The translations under genes and the position numbers were made by a program. The notes under the pieces were generated by a model. It was not told the origin of the DNA and did not search any database. It was given only the letters and a program-made list of their open reading frames with translations. A stretch of DNA of 64,000 nt from CAYQTE01 sp964420285 (GTDB lineage: Bacteria; Planctomycetota; Phycisphaerae; Tepidisphaerales; Tepidisphaeraceae), in contig CAYQTE010000004.1 in NCBI GenBank assembly GCA_964420285.1, positions 1-64,000 of the forward strand, read 5' to 3'. Shown piece after piece: positions 25,769 through 35,390 of this stretch (position 1 is the stretch's first letter; the number at the start of each line of letters is the position of its first letter).

Positions 25769-27137
25769 GGGTGCCGGTTTCGGTAATGCGGAAATCCAGG
25801 GGCAGATCGTGCTGGCGGGCGAGGAAATCCTCGACGCGCTTTCGGACCGGTTCGACGCGGATGCGGCGGGTGATGTCGGCGGCAAAGGCGTAGGTCAGGA
25901 GATGATGCGCGGCCGCTTTGGAAATGCCGCGTGATTGGAGATAGAAGACCAGTTCATCATCGACCGGGCCGATGGTTGAGCCGTGGGTGCATTTGACATC
26001 ATCGGCGTAGATTTCCAGGGCCGGCTGGGAGTGCATGGTCGCATCGTCGCTCAGGAGAAGCGACTTGCTGGTTTGCTTGGCGTCGGTCTTTTGAGCGCCG
26101 GGTCGGACGAGGATCTTGCCCTTGAAGACGCCGGTGGATTTGTCGGCCAGCACGTGTTTGTAGATTTCGTGGCTGGGGCAGTTGGTGGCGGCGTGGTCGA
26201 GGAAAATGTGGTTATCGACATGCTGGTGATTGGCGGCAACGACCAGGCCGTTGAGCGTGGCTTCAGCGCCATCGCCGGCGAGGCAGACCGCCAGATCGTT
26301 GCGCGTGAGCAGTCCGCCGAGCGTGACGCTGTGGGAGATGAACGTGGCGGAGCGGGCCAGATGCACGTTGGTTGCCGACATGTGCAGGGCATCGGCGCCT
26401 TCCTGCTGGAACTTGCAATGATCCATGCGGGAGTTGTCGCCAAGAACGATTTCGGTGACGGCGTTGGTGAAATAGGTTCCAGCCGGGCCGACGTAGGTTT
26501 CGACAAGGGATGCCTGCACGTTTTGATCGGCTATTACCAGCACGCGCGGATGGCAGACGGAGGGTTTCTCGCCGGTCGTTGAGATGAACAGGAGATGGAT
26601 GGGGCGATTGAGTTCGGCGCCGGCCGCGATATGGACAAACGCGCCGTCAGCGACGAAGGCGGTGTTAAGGGCGACGAAGGGACTGGAATCGATGGTCGCG
26701 TGTTTGCCCAGTGCCGAGCGGATGAGGGCGGAATCGGATTCGATGGAAGCGGCGAGGCTGGCGATGCGCACGCCGGCGGGCAGGCGCGGCTGCGAAGCCA
26801 GTCGCGGGGCGAGCCGGCCATTGACGAAAATCAGTTCAATAGCGTCGCCGCCGAAGCGATATCGATCAGCCAGCTCGCCGGCGGCGTGGGATATTTCCGT
26901 CGGAGCGGGCGAGAATCGCGTTTTGGTGATCGGGCTGACATTGGTGTTGCGCCATTCCTCGTCGGTGGTGGCGGGGAAGCCGACGCTGTCGAAGCGATCG
27001 GCGGCCGCGGCACGCATCGAGGCCATCCATGCGGGAACATCGCCGCGCGGGCTGGCGGCGGTCGCGGAATAGTGGGCGGCCCGCGGCGCTGTGGATTCGA
27101 TCTTGTCGGCAACCTGCGTCATTGTCGGCTTGTCCAT
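25749..27137 (-). CDS. sufD: Fe-S assembly protein SufD
   Basis: The 462-residue component of the SufBCD scaffold has the right-handed beta-helix core (LVETYVGPAGTYFTNAVTEI, NVHLARSATFISHSVTLGG, FLDHAATNCPSHEIYKHVL) and the C-terminal SufC-binding segment (DDVKCTHGSTIGPVDDELVFYLQSRGI, residues about 375-401). The ATG at 27137 has AAGGA 4 nt upstream and lies 4 bp after the sufC stop. A GTG or ATG further upstream is out of place inside sufC. Confidence 0.93.
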   Translation of the reverse strand: MDKPTMTQVADKIESTAPRAAHYSATAASPRGDVPAWMASMRAAAADRFDSVGFPATTDEEWRNTNVSPITKTRFSPAPTEISHAAGELADRYRFGGDAIELIFVNGRLAPRLASQPRLPAGVRIASLAASIESDSALIRSALGKHATIDSSPFVALNTAFVADGAFVHIAAGAELNRPIHLLFISTTGEKPSVCHPRVLVIADQNVQASLVETYVGPAGTYFTNAVTEIVLGDNSRMDHCKFQQEGADALHMSATNVHLARSATFISHSVTLGGLLTRNDLAVCLAGDGAEATLNGLVVAANHQHVDNHIFLDHAATNCPSHEIYKHVLADKSTGVFKGKILVRPGAQKTDAKQTSKSLLLSDDATMHSQPALEIYADDVKCTHGSTIGPVDDELVFYLQSRGISKAAAHHLLTYAFAADITRRIRVEPVRKRVEDFLARQHDLPLDFRITETGTHDEKSR

Positions 27138-27141
27138 GTCC

Positions 27142-27927
27142 TTATGCCAATGCGGCGGTCGACGCGGCGACCTCTTTTTCAATCCAGTCGTAACCCTTTT
27201 CCTCAAGCTGCAGGGCCAGCGACTTGTCCCCGGATTTGACGATCCGGCCGTCCATCATGACATGGACGACGTCGGGCACGATGTAATTGAGGAGCCGTTG
27301 ATAGTGGGTGACGACGAGGATGGCGCGGTCCGGGGCGCGGAGGGTGCTGGCGCCATTGGCGACGATCTTGAGGGCGTCGATGTCCAGGCCGCTGTCGGTT
27401 TCGTCCATCAGGGCCAGGCGCGGGTCCATGACGGCCATCTGGAAGATCTCGTTGCGTTTCTTTTCGCCGCCGCTGAAGCCCTCGTTGACGGCGCGGCTGA
27501 TGAAGCTGTGGTCAATCTTGAGCAGAGCCATCTTCTGGCGGACGATATCGAGAAACTCGGCGCTGTCCAGTTCGGAGAGGCCGCGATGCTTGCGGACGGC
27601 ATCGACGGCGGCTTTGAGGAAGTAGCGGGTGCTGACGCCGGGGATTTCGACGGGATACTGGAAGGCGAGAAAAATCCCCTCGCGGGCGCGTTCCTCGGCG
27701 GAAAGCTCAAGCAGATCGCGGCCGTCGTAGAGGACCGTGCCATCGGTGACCTCGTAGGTTTCGCGGCCGGCCAGAACCTGTGCCAGTGTGCTCTTGCCGG
27801 AGCCGTTCTTTCCCATGATGGCGTGAACCTCGCCGGCGTTGATGGTGAGGTTGACGCCCTTGAGAATATCACGGCCGCCGGGTGCGGCCACTCGGGCATG
27901 AAGATTGGAGATTTCCAGAAGGCTCAT
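27142..27927 (-). CDS. sufC: Fe-S assembly ATPase SufC
   Basis: The 261-residue ABC-type ATPase energises SufB-SufD. Walker A is GKNGSGKST, the signature is FSGGEKKRNEI, Walker B with the SufC-type Asp/Glu is LALMDETDSGLD, and the H-loop lies at VVTHYQRLL. No membrane partner exists, consistent with the cytosolic SufBCD complex. It sits 22 bp after sufB. Confidence 0.95.
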   Translation of the reverse strand: MSLLEISNLHARVAAPGGRDILKGVNLTINAGEVHAIMGKNGSGKSTLAQVLAGRETYEVTDGTVLYDGRDLLELSAEERAREGIFLAFQYPVEIPGVSTRYFLKAAVDAVRKHRGLSELDSAEFLDIVRQKMALLKIDHSFISRAVNEGFSGGEKKRNEIFQMAVMDPRLALMDETDSGLDIDALKIVANGASTLRAPDRAILVVTHYQRLLNYIVPDVVHVMMDGRIVKSGDKSLALQLEEKGYDWIEKEVAASTAALA

Positions 27928-27949
27928 GTGGCGATAGCTCCGTAATCCG

Positions 27950-29395
<1,446 letters not shown>

Positions 29396-29459
29396 GGCGT
29401 TTTCCGACCAGTTGTCACGGGAAGGGATCGAACGCCGCTTTCCGGGCCCAGAGCCTTCC

Positions 29460-29508
29460 TGAGACTGCGTCTCAACGAGATGATAGCATAAAGTCCCGCC
29501 TATGTCAG
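29460..29508 (-). promoter_or_regulatory. suf operon promoter with Fur-box-like dyad
   Basis: On the minus strand, -35 CTGACA (29508-29503) and -10 TATCAT (29485-29480) are separated by 17 bp. Immediately downstream, at about the transcription start, is TGAGACGCAGTCTCA (29474-29460), a 7-1-7 inverted repeat with one mismatch resembling the TGAGAAT-N-ATTCTCA form of Fur boxes. Iron repression of suf is the expected logic; the assignment is inference. An inverted repeat CCCGCC/GGCGGG also flanks the -35. Confidence 0.5.
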
Positions 29509-29677
29509 CAAGGCGGGGGTTTCGCAAGGGTGGAAAAGTCGACGAATTGCCCGTGGGTTACCACAAGACTTTATGCAATAGAGGGTTGTGGCGCACGGGC
29601 TGCGCCAGAAATAATCTGTTTACGTGGCGATGTGCCCACCGATTGCCGTCCGTGGACTTTTTCACAGCCCGCGGGCG

Positions 29678-30010
29678 TCAGGCGTTGAAGCTGCTTCCGC
29701 AGCCGCAACTGCTGGTGGCGTTGGGATTCTTGAAGACGAATCCACTGCCCATGATGCCGCTCTTGTAGTCGATCTCCGTGCCTTCCAGATAGAGCAGCGA
29801 GCGCTGGTCAACGACGATCTTGACGCCCTGGCTTTCCATTTCCTGATCTTCCTCGCCGGGGCCATCCTCGACCAGATCGAGCATGTACGTGAACCCGCTG
29901 CATCCGCCGCCCTTGACCCCGACGCGCAGCCGGGTTTCCGTGGGAAGCGATTGGCCGGTAATAATCGTCTTGATTTCCCCGGCCGCTTTTTCAGTCAACA
30001 AAATGGACAT
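29678..30010 (-). CDS. A-type Fe-S carrier (HesB/IscA/ErpA family)
   Basis: The 110-residue carrier protein receives clusters from the SUF machinery and passes them to apoproteins. The three Cys are in GGGCSGF (37) and SCGCGS (102, 104). The ATG has AAGGAG 5 nt upstream; a GTG one codon earlier is too close to that site. It lies upstream of sufB on the same strand but is separated by 282 bp and the suf promoter, so it forms its own unit, with its own TATAAT and palindrome. Whether to call it SufA or ErpA cannot be decided here. Confidence 0.93.
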   Translation of the reverse strand: MSILLTEKAAGEIKTIITGQSLPTETRLRVGVKGGGCSGFTYMLDLVEDGPGEEDQEMESQGVKIVVDQRSLLYLEGTEIDYKSGIMGSGFVFKNPNATSSCGCGSSFNA

Positions 30011-30073
30011 CACATCTCCTTAAGGCGATTGAAAGTCGCATGAGACGGCCCGACGGTGGCGCGCCTCGGAACC

Positions 30074-30101
30074 ATTATAGGCATGGATCCTCATGAGGAT
30101 C
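30074..30101 (-). promoter_or_regulatory. Promoter of the A-type carrier gene with a perfect palindrome
   Basis: A perfect -10 TATAAT (minus strand, 30079-30074) lies 63 bp before the ATG. A perfect 16-bp palindrome GATCCTCATGAGGATC (30086-30101) overlaps the expected -35 position, where no good -35 hexamer is visible. This arrangement suits a regulator acting at the -35. Confidence 0.4.
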
Positions 30102-30206
30102 GAGCCGGCATAGCGAACGGACTATAGGATCACACATCGCACCGAAACAAATTGGCCCATCTCAAAAACTTACGCGGTGGCGGCAAAGGGCAATCATGTT
30201 GTTGCA

Positions 30207-30704
30207 TCATGTCAAACCGTGCGCCGCCCGGTACAGGTTCCAGGTGAGATGGATCTGGCCCTGGTGGTGCGCTTCGTGCCAGGCCAGGATCATGCAGGTT
30301 TCGGCCAGAGTGCGCGGCTTGCCGCCGGGGCCGGGCATGGAATTCTCCAGACTCGCCGCCGATTGTTCCATCAGGTATTTCCTGAACGGCTCGAGAGTGG
30401 CGGCCAGCTTGGCGCGGATGGTGGGCAGGTCCGGCACGTTGCTGTCGGACGGCACGGAGCCGCCGGCGAAGCTGGCGACCAGGGAGTCGTCGGCCATGGG
30501 TCGTTTCAGCAATGTGGCATTGAGGTAGCGGTCGTGCGTGGCGGCACAGTGCATGGCCTGCCAGGCGATATGGGCACGGCCGGGACCGGGGCGCCATGCC
30601 AGAACCTTCGCCAGATCCTGGCCGCTTTTCTCGATGGTATCCAACGTGGCCAGAAGTCGCGTGCGCGAGAGATCGACAACGGCCAGAAGAGTGTCCTTGT
30701 CCAT
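30207..30704 (-). CDS. DinB-family protein
   Basis: The 165-residue four-helix metalloprotein of the DinB/YfiT superfamily. The metal-binding His residues appear as HIAWQAMHCAATHDRY (about residues 40-55) and WHEAHHQGQIHLTW near the C-terminus. Many members are thiol transferases or stress proteins of unknown substrate. The start MDKDTLLAVVDLSRTRLLATL gives the usual length; upstream frame is the tail of the neighbouring gene. No good ribosome-binding site is visible. Confidence 0.82.
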   Translation of the reverse strand: MDKDTLLAVVDLSRTRLLATLDTIEKSGQDLAKVLAWRPGPGRAHIAWQAMHCAATHDRYLNATLLKRPMADDSLVASFAGGSVPSDSNVPDLPTIRAKLAATLEPFRKYLMEQSAASLENSMPGPGGKPRTLAETCMILAWHEAHHQGQIHLTWNLYRAAHGLT

Positions 30705-30723
30705 AATGAATGTTGCTGAGCGA

Positions 30724-31740
30724 TTACCTTCGTCCAACTCCCAGTCCGCCGACTCCGCCCAAATGAGCGGGGTTGCCGCCGGCGCCCAGCGGCGTCGAGC
30801 GAAATCCCAGCGGCGTGGGAGCGTTGCCCCAGGGCGGAAGCGGCGGACGCAGAATGCCGGCTTGCGTGGGCCGATTGATGGATCCCGTTGAGCGGCCGCC
30901 GCTGAAGCCGCCGCCGTTGATTCCGACGTTGCCATTTATGCGGAATCGGCCGCGATCAAGGCCGCCGCCGCCGACATAGCCCACGCCGCCGTAGAACGTC
31001 AGGCCCGGAACCAGATAGAAATCGTCGTAGAACGGTTCCCACGTGGTATAGCAATAGGACGGCGCCTCGGGGTAATAGACCGGCGGCATGCTGTATTCCG
31101 GCAGGTAATACACCTGTGACGTTGCCGGATAATAGAACGTGTCGTTCGCCTGGCCTGTTGGCGCCGGCGCCGGCGCGGCGCCGGCCGGTGTGGTATCGAT
31201 CAGGCCGGGGATCGTGATCATGTTCGGATTGGTATAGGGATAAGGCGCCGGGGGCTGGGTCGTCGCCGAGGCGTCGGCGCCGGGACGCGGCGGCAGCACC
31301 CGGTTGATCTCCGCCGCCAGCTTGTCCTCGATCACGAAGAGGTCGCGCACCGCGCCGGTGGCCGCCGGGCTGGTCAGCGTTTGTCCGTTGGCATCGATCG
31401 CCGTGCAGTTGACCCGCAGCATGTCGCTGACAACCTGGAAGGTTCCGAAGATGGTGATGTCAGCGCCGGCCTGCTTGCCGGCCGCCTGGGATGCTTCGGC
31501 CGTTGCCTCGATCGAGCCCGACGGCGTCGAGAGCACCTGCACGTTGGAATTCTGCCTCGCTTCGGATTGGAGGTCTTCGGCGATGGCCTGGGAGATCCAG
31601 TCGTAATGCCCGGGTTCGCCGACGGATCGCAGTGGCAAAACCAGCACCTTGGTCGCGGCCGAACTGCCGCCCGCGGCACACAGGGAAAAGACCACGAACA
31701 TTGTCGCGCACGCCAGAGAATTGATCTGCCCAAGCCGCAT
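30724..31740 (-). CDS. Exported TolB-N/FlgO-like protein with Gly/Pro/Tyr-rich tail
   Basis: The 338-residue protein has GGAGG 6 nt before its ATG and a signal peptide of about 29 residues (ACATMFVVFSLCAAGGSSAA). Residues about 30-165 form an alpha/beta domain of the TolB-N/FlgO type (KVLVLPLRSVGEPGHYDWIS, AIAEDLQSEAR, GADITIFGTFQVVSDMLRVN). The rest (170-338) is Pro/Ala then Tyr/Gly-rich (YYPATSQVYYLPEYSMPPVYY, broken by GGGL and GGGFSGGRS), suggesting an outer-surface or fibre-like segment. Function unknown; periplasmic or surface location is inference. Confidence 0.65.
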   Translation of the reverse strand: MRLGQINSLACATMFVVFSLCAAGGSSAATKVLVLPLRSVGEPGHYDWISQAIAEDLQSEARQNSNVQVLSTPSGSIEATAEASQAAGKQAGADITIFGTFQVVSDMLRVNCTAIDANGQTLTSPAATGAVRDLFVIEDKLAAEINRVLPPRPGADASATTQPPAPYPYTNPNMITIPGLIDTTPAGAAPAPAPTGQANDTFYYPATSQVYYLPEYSMPPVYYPEAPSYCYTTWEPFYDDFYLVPGLTFYGGVGYVGGGGLDRGRFRINGNVGINGGGFSGGRSTGSINRPTQAGILRPPLPPWGNAPTPLGFRSTPLGAGGNPAHLGGVGGLGVGRR

Positions 31741-31880
31741 ATAAGCCTCCCGCGCAAGACTGTGATATTCTAGCGTACCTCGGCGGCCAACTTCAATCAC
31801 AATATCGGGTATTTTGCTGGAAAAGTGTGGCGATTAACTTCGAAAATGCGAATTCGGCCTGTTTTTTGCGGGTGGAATCG

Positions 31881-31901
31881 ATAGTTGCATAGTGCAATTA
31901 T
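31881..31901. promoter_or_regulatory. 21-bp dyad between divergent genes
   Basis: ATAGTTGCA-TAG-TGCAATTAT is a near-perfect inverted repeat (8 of 9 positions) in the 311-bp gap 31741-32051 between the TolB-like gene (minus) and the histidine kinase gene (plus). This size and symmetry fit a dimeric repressor or activator site. The remainder of the gap shows no gene. Confidence 0.4.
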
Positions 31902-32051
31902 TTTTGTCCATCTTGCAGTTTCCGCCGCGATCACCTACAACTTGGGCGGTTTGAAACGGGCTCGGCGTCGATCGTGGGACGCCGGATCGACGCATCGCCC
32001 GCCGCGGCCGCCATGCCTGGGCCGCTGTGAGGCTAATTGCCTGGGAAGTGC

Positions 32052-33248
32052 ATGATGGCCGCAAACTCGGCAGCACTGCAATCATCGTCATCACGCATGC
32101 GGTTCTTCGACTGGTGGCTGGCGGCGTGGATCGTCCTGGTCGGCGCAACGGTTTTCTGCCGCATCGAGAACATCGTTCGCATCGCGCCGGCGGTTCCGAT
32201 CGTGCTCATGGGTCTGGCCCGGCGGCGCGTGCCGGTCTGGAGTGCCGCCCTGGTCCTGGTGATCGTCTGGCTCATCACATATTCCAAGCTGGCGCCACCG
32301 AACAACGTAGTGACCAGTCCCCGCCAGTTGGCCGTCAATCTCATTGACATCATCGCCGTGGCCTGGGTGACGGATCAGGCAATTATATACTATCGATCGA
32401 GCCGTCAGCGGCAGGAGGTTCTGACCAGGCAAAACGAGGAGTTGGCCATTCGCCGCGCCGCCGCCGAGGCCGAGGCCCTTCGCAAAGGGCGATTCCTCGC
32501 CGCCGCCTCCCACGACATCCGCACCCCCGCCAACGCCATCAGCCTTCTGGCTGAATTGCTTCAACAAACCGCGGTCAACCCGCAGGGCCGCGAAGAAATC
32601 GCCGAACAGGCTCGCGAACTGCACAAGAGTGCCGCGACGCTTGTGGCCCTGGCCAGCGACGTGCTGGATCTCACCCGGCTGGACGCGGGGCCGGTCGATC
32701 CGCAGGTCGCCAAATTCGATCTGGCCGCCCTGGTTGCCGATGCCTGCCGCCAGCAGAAGGTGGTGGCCGAGCAAAAGGGCCTGCAACTCGATTGCGACGG
32801 CTTGGACGGCGAACTGGTGGTGCGCAGCGATCGCGTGAAATTGGCGCGCGTGCTGGCCAACCTGATCGGCAACGCGATCAAGTTCACCGACAAAGGCCGC
32901 GTCCATGTGCATTGCGGCCTGCGCGATGACGGGCAGGTGGCCCTGGAAGTCAGCGACACGGGCATCGGCATCGCGGCCGAGTTTCAGGAGAAGATCTTCG
33001 ACGAATACTTCCAGCTTCGCCGCCCCAATACCGAGCGCGAGCGCAGCACGGGAAGCGGACTGGGCCTGGCCATCTGCCGGAGACTGGTTGCCGCGGTCGG
33101 CGGGAGCCTTCAGGTACAAAGCCAGCCGGGCAATGGCTCGACCTTTACCGTGCTGCTGCCGGCATCGGCGGTCGTGCGCGGCGGCGAGGCAATGACGCCC
33201 GACCTGGCGGCGGCCCCAGTCGATTCGGCAACGCGCGCCGCATCATGA
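32052..33248 (+). CDS. Membrane sensor histidine kinase (orphan)
   Basis: The 398-residue kinase. Three to four N-terminal helices (WWLAAWIVLVGATVFC, VWSAALVLVIVWLITY, LIDIIAVAWVTDQAII) lead into a coiled stretch and the HisKA domain with phosphoacceptor His154 in AAASHDIRTP. The HATPase domain has N-box NLIGNAIKF, G1 DTGIGI, and G2 GSGLGLAICRRLV. No extracytoplasmic sensor domain is present, so sensing is likely through the membrane part. No response regulator gene lies next to it. Two adjacent ATGs and an upstream TTG are possible starts. Confidence 0.88.
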   Translation: MMAANSAALQSSSSRMRFFDWWLAAWIVLVGATVFCRIENIVRIAPAVPIVLMGLARRRVPVWSAALVLVIVWLITYSKLAPPNNVVTSPRQLAVNLIDIIAVAWVTDQAIIYYRSSRQRQEVLTRQNEELAIRRAAAEAEALRKGRFLAAASHDIRTPANAISLLAELLQQTAVNPQGREEIAEQARELHKSAATLVALASDVLDLTRLDAGPVDPQVAKFDLAALVADACRQQKVVAEQKGLQLDCDGLDGELVVRSDRVKLARVLANLIGNAIKFTDKGRVHVHCGLRDDGQVALEVSDTGIGIAAEFQEKIFDEYFQLRRPNTERERSTGSGLGLAICRRLVAAVGGSLQVQSQPGNGSTFTVLLPASAVVRGGEAMTPDLAAAPVDSATRAAS

Positions 33249-33249
33249 A

Positions 33250-33273
33250 ATAATCCGCCTTTTGGATTATAAT
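33250..33273 (+). promoter_or_regulatory. pilT upstream dyad overlapping a -10 box
   Basis: A perfect 7-bp inverted repeat ATAATCC (33250-33256) / GGATTAT (33264-33270) with a 7-nt centre overlaps a consensus TATAAT (33268-33273). No good -35 is seen 16-18 bp upstream. It starts 2 bp after the kinase stop and may be an operator, or alternatively a weak hairpin ending the kinase transcript. Confidence 0.4.
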
Positions 33274-33306
33274 GCCGGCGAGTTGCGATCAGACCTCCGA
33301 AAGGTG

Positions 33307-34488
33307 ATGCGCTTTATGTCCACGTCCAACACGCAATTTACAGCGCCCGGCACACCGGGCCCGGCCGACAGCGACCGCGATGCCGCACAGCCCGAAATCC
33401 ACGTCGAGGAACGCCGCCTGGCTCTTCACGATTTCCTCAAGACCTGCATCAAGGCCAACGGCTCGGACGTCCATCTTCAGGCCGGGTCGGTGCCCATGAT
33501 CCGCGTTGACGGCCGCATCCGGTTCCTGGATTGTCCCGCGCCCGGCGATGCGCAGATGCAGGAATACGTCGATCAGATTCTCAAGGACGAGGCCCACAAG
33601 GAACTGCTGGCCAAGCACGGGGCGGTCGATTGCGCCTACGCGCCGCACGACATCCCCACGCGCTTTCGCGTGGCCATTTTCCACAGCCGCTCGCGCTGGG
33701 CGATCGTCATGCGCCGCATCGTCACCAAGATCCCCAGCTTCGAGGAATTGAACCTGCCGCCTCAGATCGAAGGCCTGGCCAACCATCACCGCGGGCTGGT
33801 CATCGTGTCCGGCACCACCGGCTGCGGCAAAACCACCACGCAGGCCGCCCTCATCGGCAAGATCAACCGCACCCGCGCCGAACGCATCATCACCATCGAA
33901 GACCCCGTCGAATACCAGCACGACAACATCAAGTGCCTCGTCAGCCAGGTCGAGGTCGGCACCGATTCCGACAGCTACGAAACCGCCCTCCGCTCGATGA
34001 TGCGCCAGGATCCCGACGTCATCCTCATTGGCGAAATCCGCGATTCGTTTTCGCTGACCACCGCCCTCCGCGCCGCCGATACCGGCCACCTGGTCTTCAG
34101 TTCCGTTCACGCCACCGACGCGGCCATGACCGTCGAACGCATGGTTTCGCTGTTCGATCCCGCCCAGAAAGTTCTACAACAGACGCAGCTTGGCATGAAC
34201 CTCATCGCCGTCATCAGCCAGCGCCTGGCCAAGCGCCGCGAGGGCAAGGGGCGCATCCCCGTTGTCGAGATCATGATGGCGACCCCCATCGTCAAGAAGT
34301 ACATTCTCGACGGCGAATTCGACAAGCTCAAGGGCACGGTCGGCAACAAAGAGGGCGGCAGCCAGGGTTTCGATCAGCACCTGACCGAGCTCTTCTCCAA
34401 GCAACTCATCGACGTCGCCGAGGCCAAACGCCTGGCAAGCAACGTCGATGCCCTGAACATGGCCCTGCGCGGGATCGGGGCCCGATGA
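33307..34488 (+). CDS. pilT: Type IV pilus retraction ATPase PilT-like
   Basis: The 393-residue hexameric ATPase of the PilT/PilU class has Walker A GTTGCGKTTT (169-178), Asp box IITIEDPVEYQH, Walker B DPDVILIGEIRD, and His box HLVFSSVHATDA. The N-terminal PAS-like domain begins LHDFLKTCIKANGSDVHL. It powers pilus retraction; the prepilin-like genes at 17-18 kb may be distant partners, which is inference. I chose the first ATG after AAAGG; a TTG start upstream at 33262 lies above the TATAAT. The stop overlaps the next start (ATGA). Confidence 0.93.
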   Translation: MRFMSTSNTQFTAPGTPGPADSDRDAAQPEIHVEERRLALHDFLKTCIKANGSDVHLQAGSVPMIRVDGRIRFLDCPAPGDAQMQEYVDQILKDEAHKELLAKHGAVDCAYAPHDIPTRFRVAIFHSRSRWAIVMRRIVTKIPSFEELNLPPQIEGLANHHRGLVIVSGTTGCGKTTTQAALIGKINRTRAERIITIEDPVEYQHDNIKCLVSQVEVGTDSDSYETALRSMMRQDPDVILIGEIRDSFSLTTALRAADTGHLVFSSVHATDAAMTVERMVSLFDPAQKVLQQTQLGMNLIAVISQRLAKRREGKGRIPVVEIMMATPIVKKYILDGEFDKLKGTVGNKEGGSQGFDQHLTELFSKQLIDVAEAKRLASNVDALNMALRGIGAR

Positions 34489-35291
34489 AGCTCGATCTCA
34501 ACGGCTGCCGCGCCGTCCTGCTCGATCTGGATGGCACACTCTATCACGAAGACGACGCCCTGCCCGGCGGGGCGGATTTGGTCCGCGCCCTGCGCCGGCG
34601 GCCGATCCCCTTCGCCTGCCTCAGCAACAGCACCACCAGCCCCCAGCGCGTCATCGAGCGATTGTCGAACATGGACATCGACCTCCAGCCGGAGCAGATC
34701 TATACCGCCGCCGTCGCCGCCGCGGATTATGTTCTGGATCGCTTTGGCTCGTCCGACGGCTCGAAGCGCCCGCGAATTTTCAATCTGGCCACCGAGGGCA
34801 TACGAGAGCTTCTCGACGGCCGGGTCACCTGGGTGCAATCCGCCGATGAGCCATGCGACGCCGTGATCGTCGGGGCTCCGGCCAATGTGATGGCCACCGA
34901 ACCGCGCCAGCGCATGGCGCTGCTGCTTGTGCGTCACGGTGCCGTGCCGGTCGGCATCTGCGCCGACCGCATGTATCCCAGCGCGCGGGGCCTGGAGTTC
35001 GGCTCCGGCGCCCTGACCAGCATGCTTTGCTATGCCGCCAATGCCCAGCCGGTCTACTGCGGCAAGCCGCACGATTACTTTTTCCTGGAACTTTGCCGCC
35101 GCATCCGCGTCGCCCCGCGCGACTGTCTCCTGATCGGCGACAACCTCGAATCCGACATCGGCGGCGCCAAGCGCCTGGGCATGCGCACGATCCTCACGCT
35201 GACCGGCGTCACCCGCCGTTCCGATGCCCTCGCCGCCGCCACCGAAAACCAGGCCGATGCCATTGTCAACGACCTGACCGAACTGCTCTAA
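34485..35291 (+). CDS. HAD-superfamily phosphatase (NagD/class IIA-like)
   Basis: The 268-residue enzyme has all HAD motifs: motif I LLDLDGTLYHEDD (about residues 10-22), motif II CLSNSTTSPQRV, motif III/cap followed by YCGKPHDYFF, and motif IV LLIGDNLESDIGGAKRLGM. The cap between motifs II and III marks class IIA, as in NagD. Substrate not readable, probably a small phosphorylated metabolite. Its ATG overlaps the pilT stop by 4 bp, so it is translated from the same message. Confidence 0.88.
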   Translation: MKLDLNGCRAVLLDLDGTLYHEDDALPGGADLVRALRRRPIPFACLSNSTTSPQRVIERLSNMDIDLQPEQIYTAAVAAADYVLDRFGSSDGSKRPRIFNLATEGIRELLDGRVTWVQSADEPCDAVIVGAPANVMATEPRQRMALLLVRHGAVPVGICADRMYPSARGLEFGSGALTSMLCYAANAQPVYCGKPHDYFFLELCRRIRVAPRDCLLIGDNLESDIGGAKRLGMRTILTLTGVTRRSDALAAATENQADAIVNDLTELL

Positions 35292-35390
35292 ATCAAAGGG
35301 GTCGAACAAAGGGATCGGGTAATGGGCCATGCACTCTGGCCCTCCACCTTTTGGCCACTGGCAACACGCGGAGGCGAACGGCGGGGCGGT

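Noticed and set aside
33531..34484. Plus-strand frame upstream of and fused to the HAD phosphatase
   Set aside because: It overlaps pilT in another phase, is Arg/His-rich, and the HAD gene has its own ATGA-coupled start at 34485.
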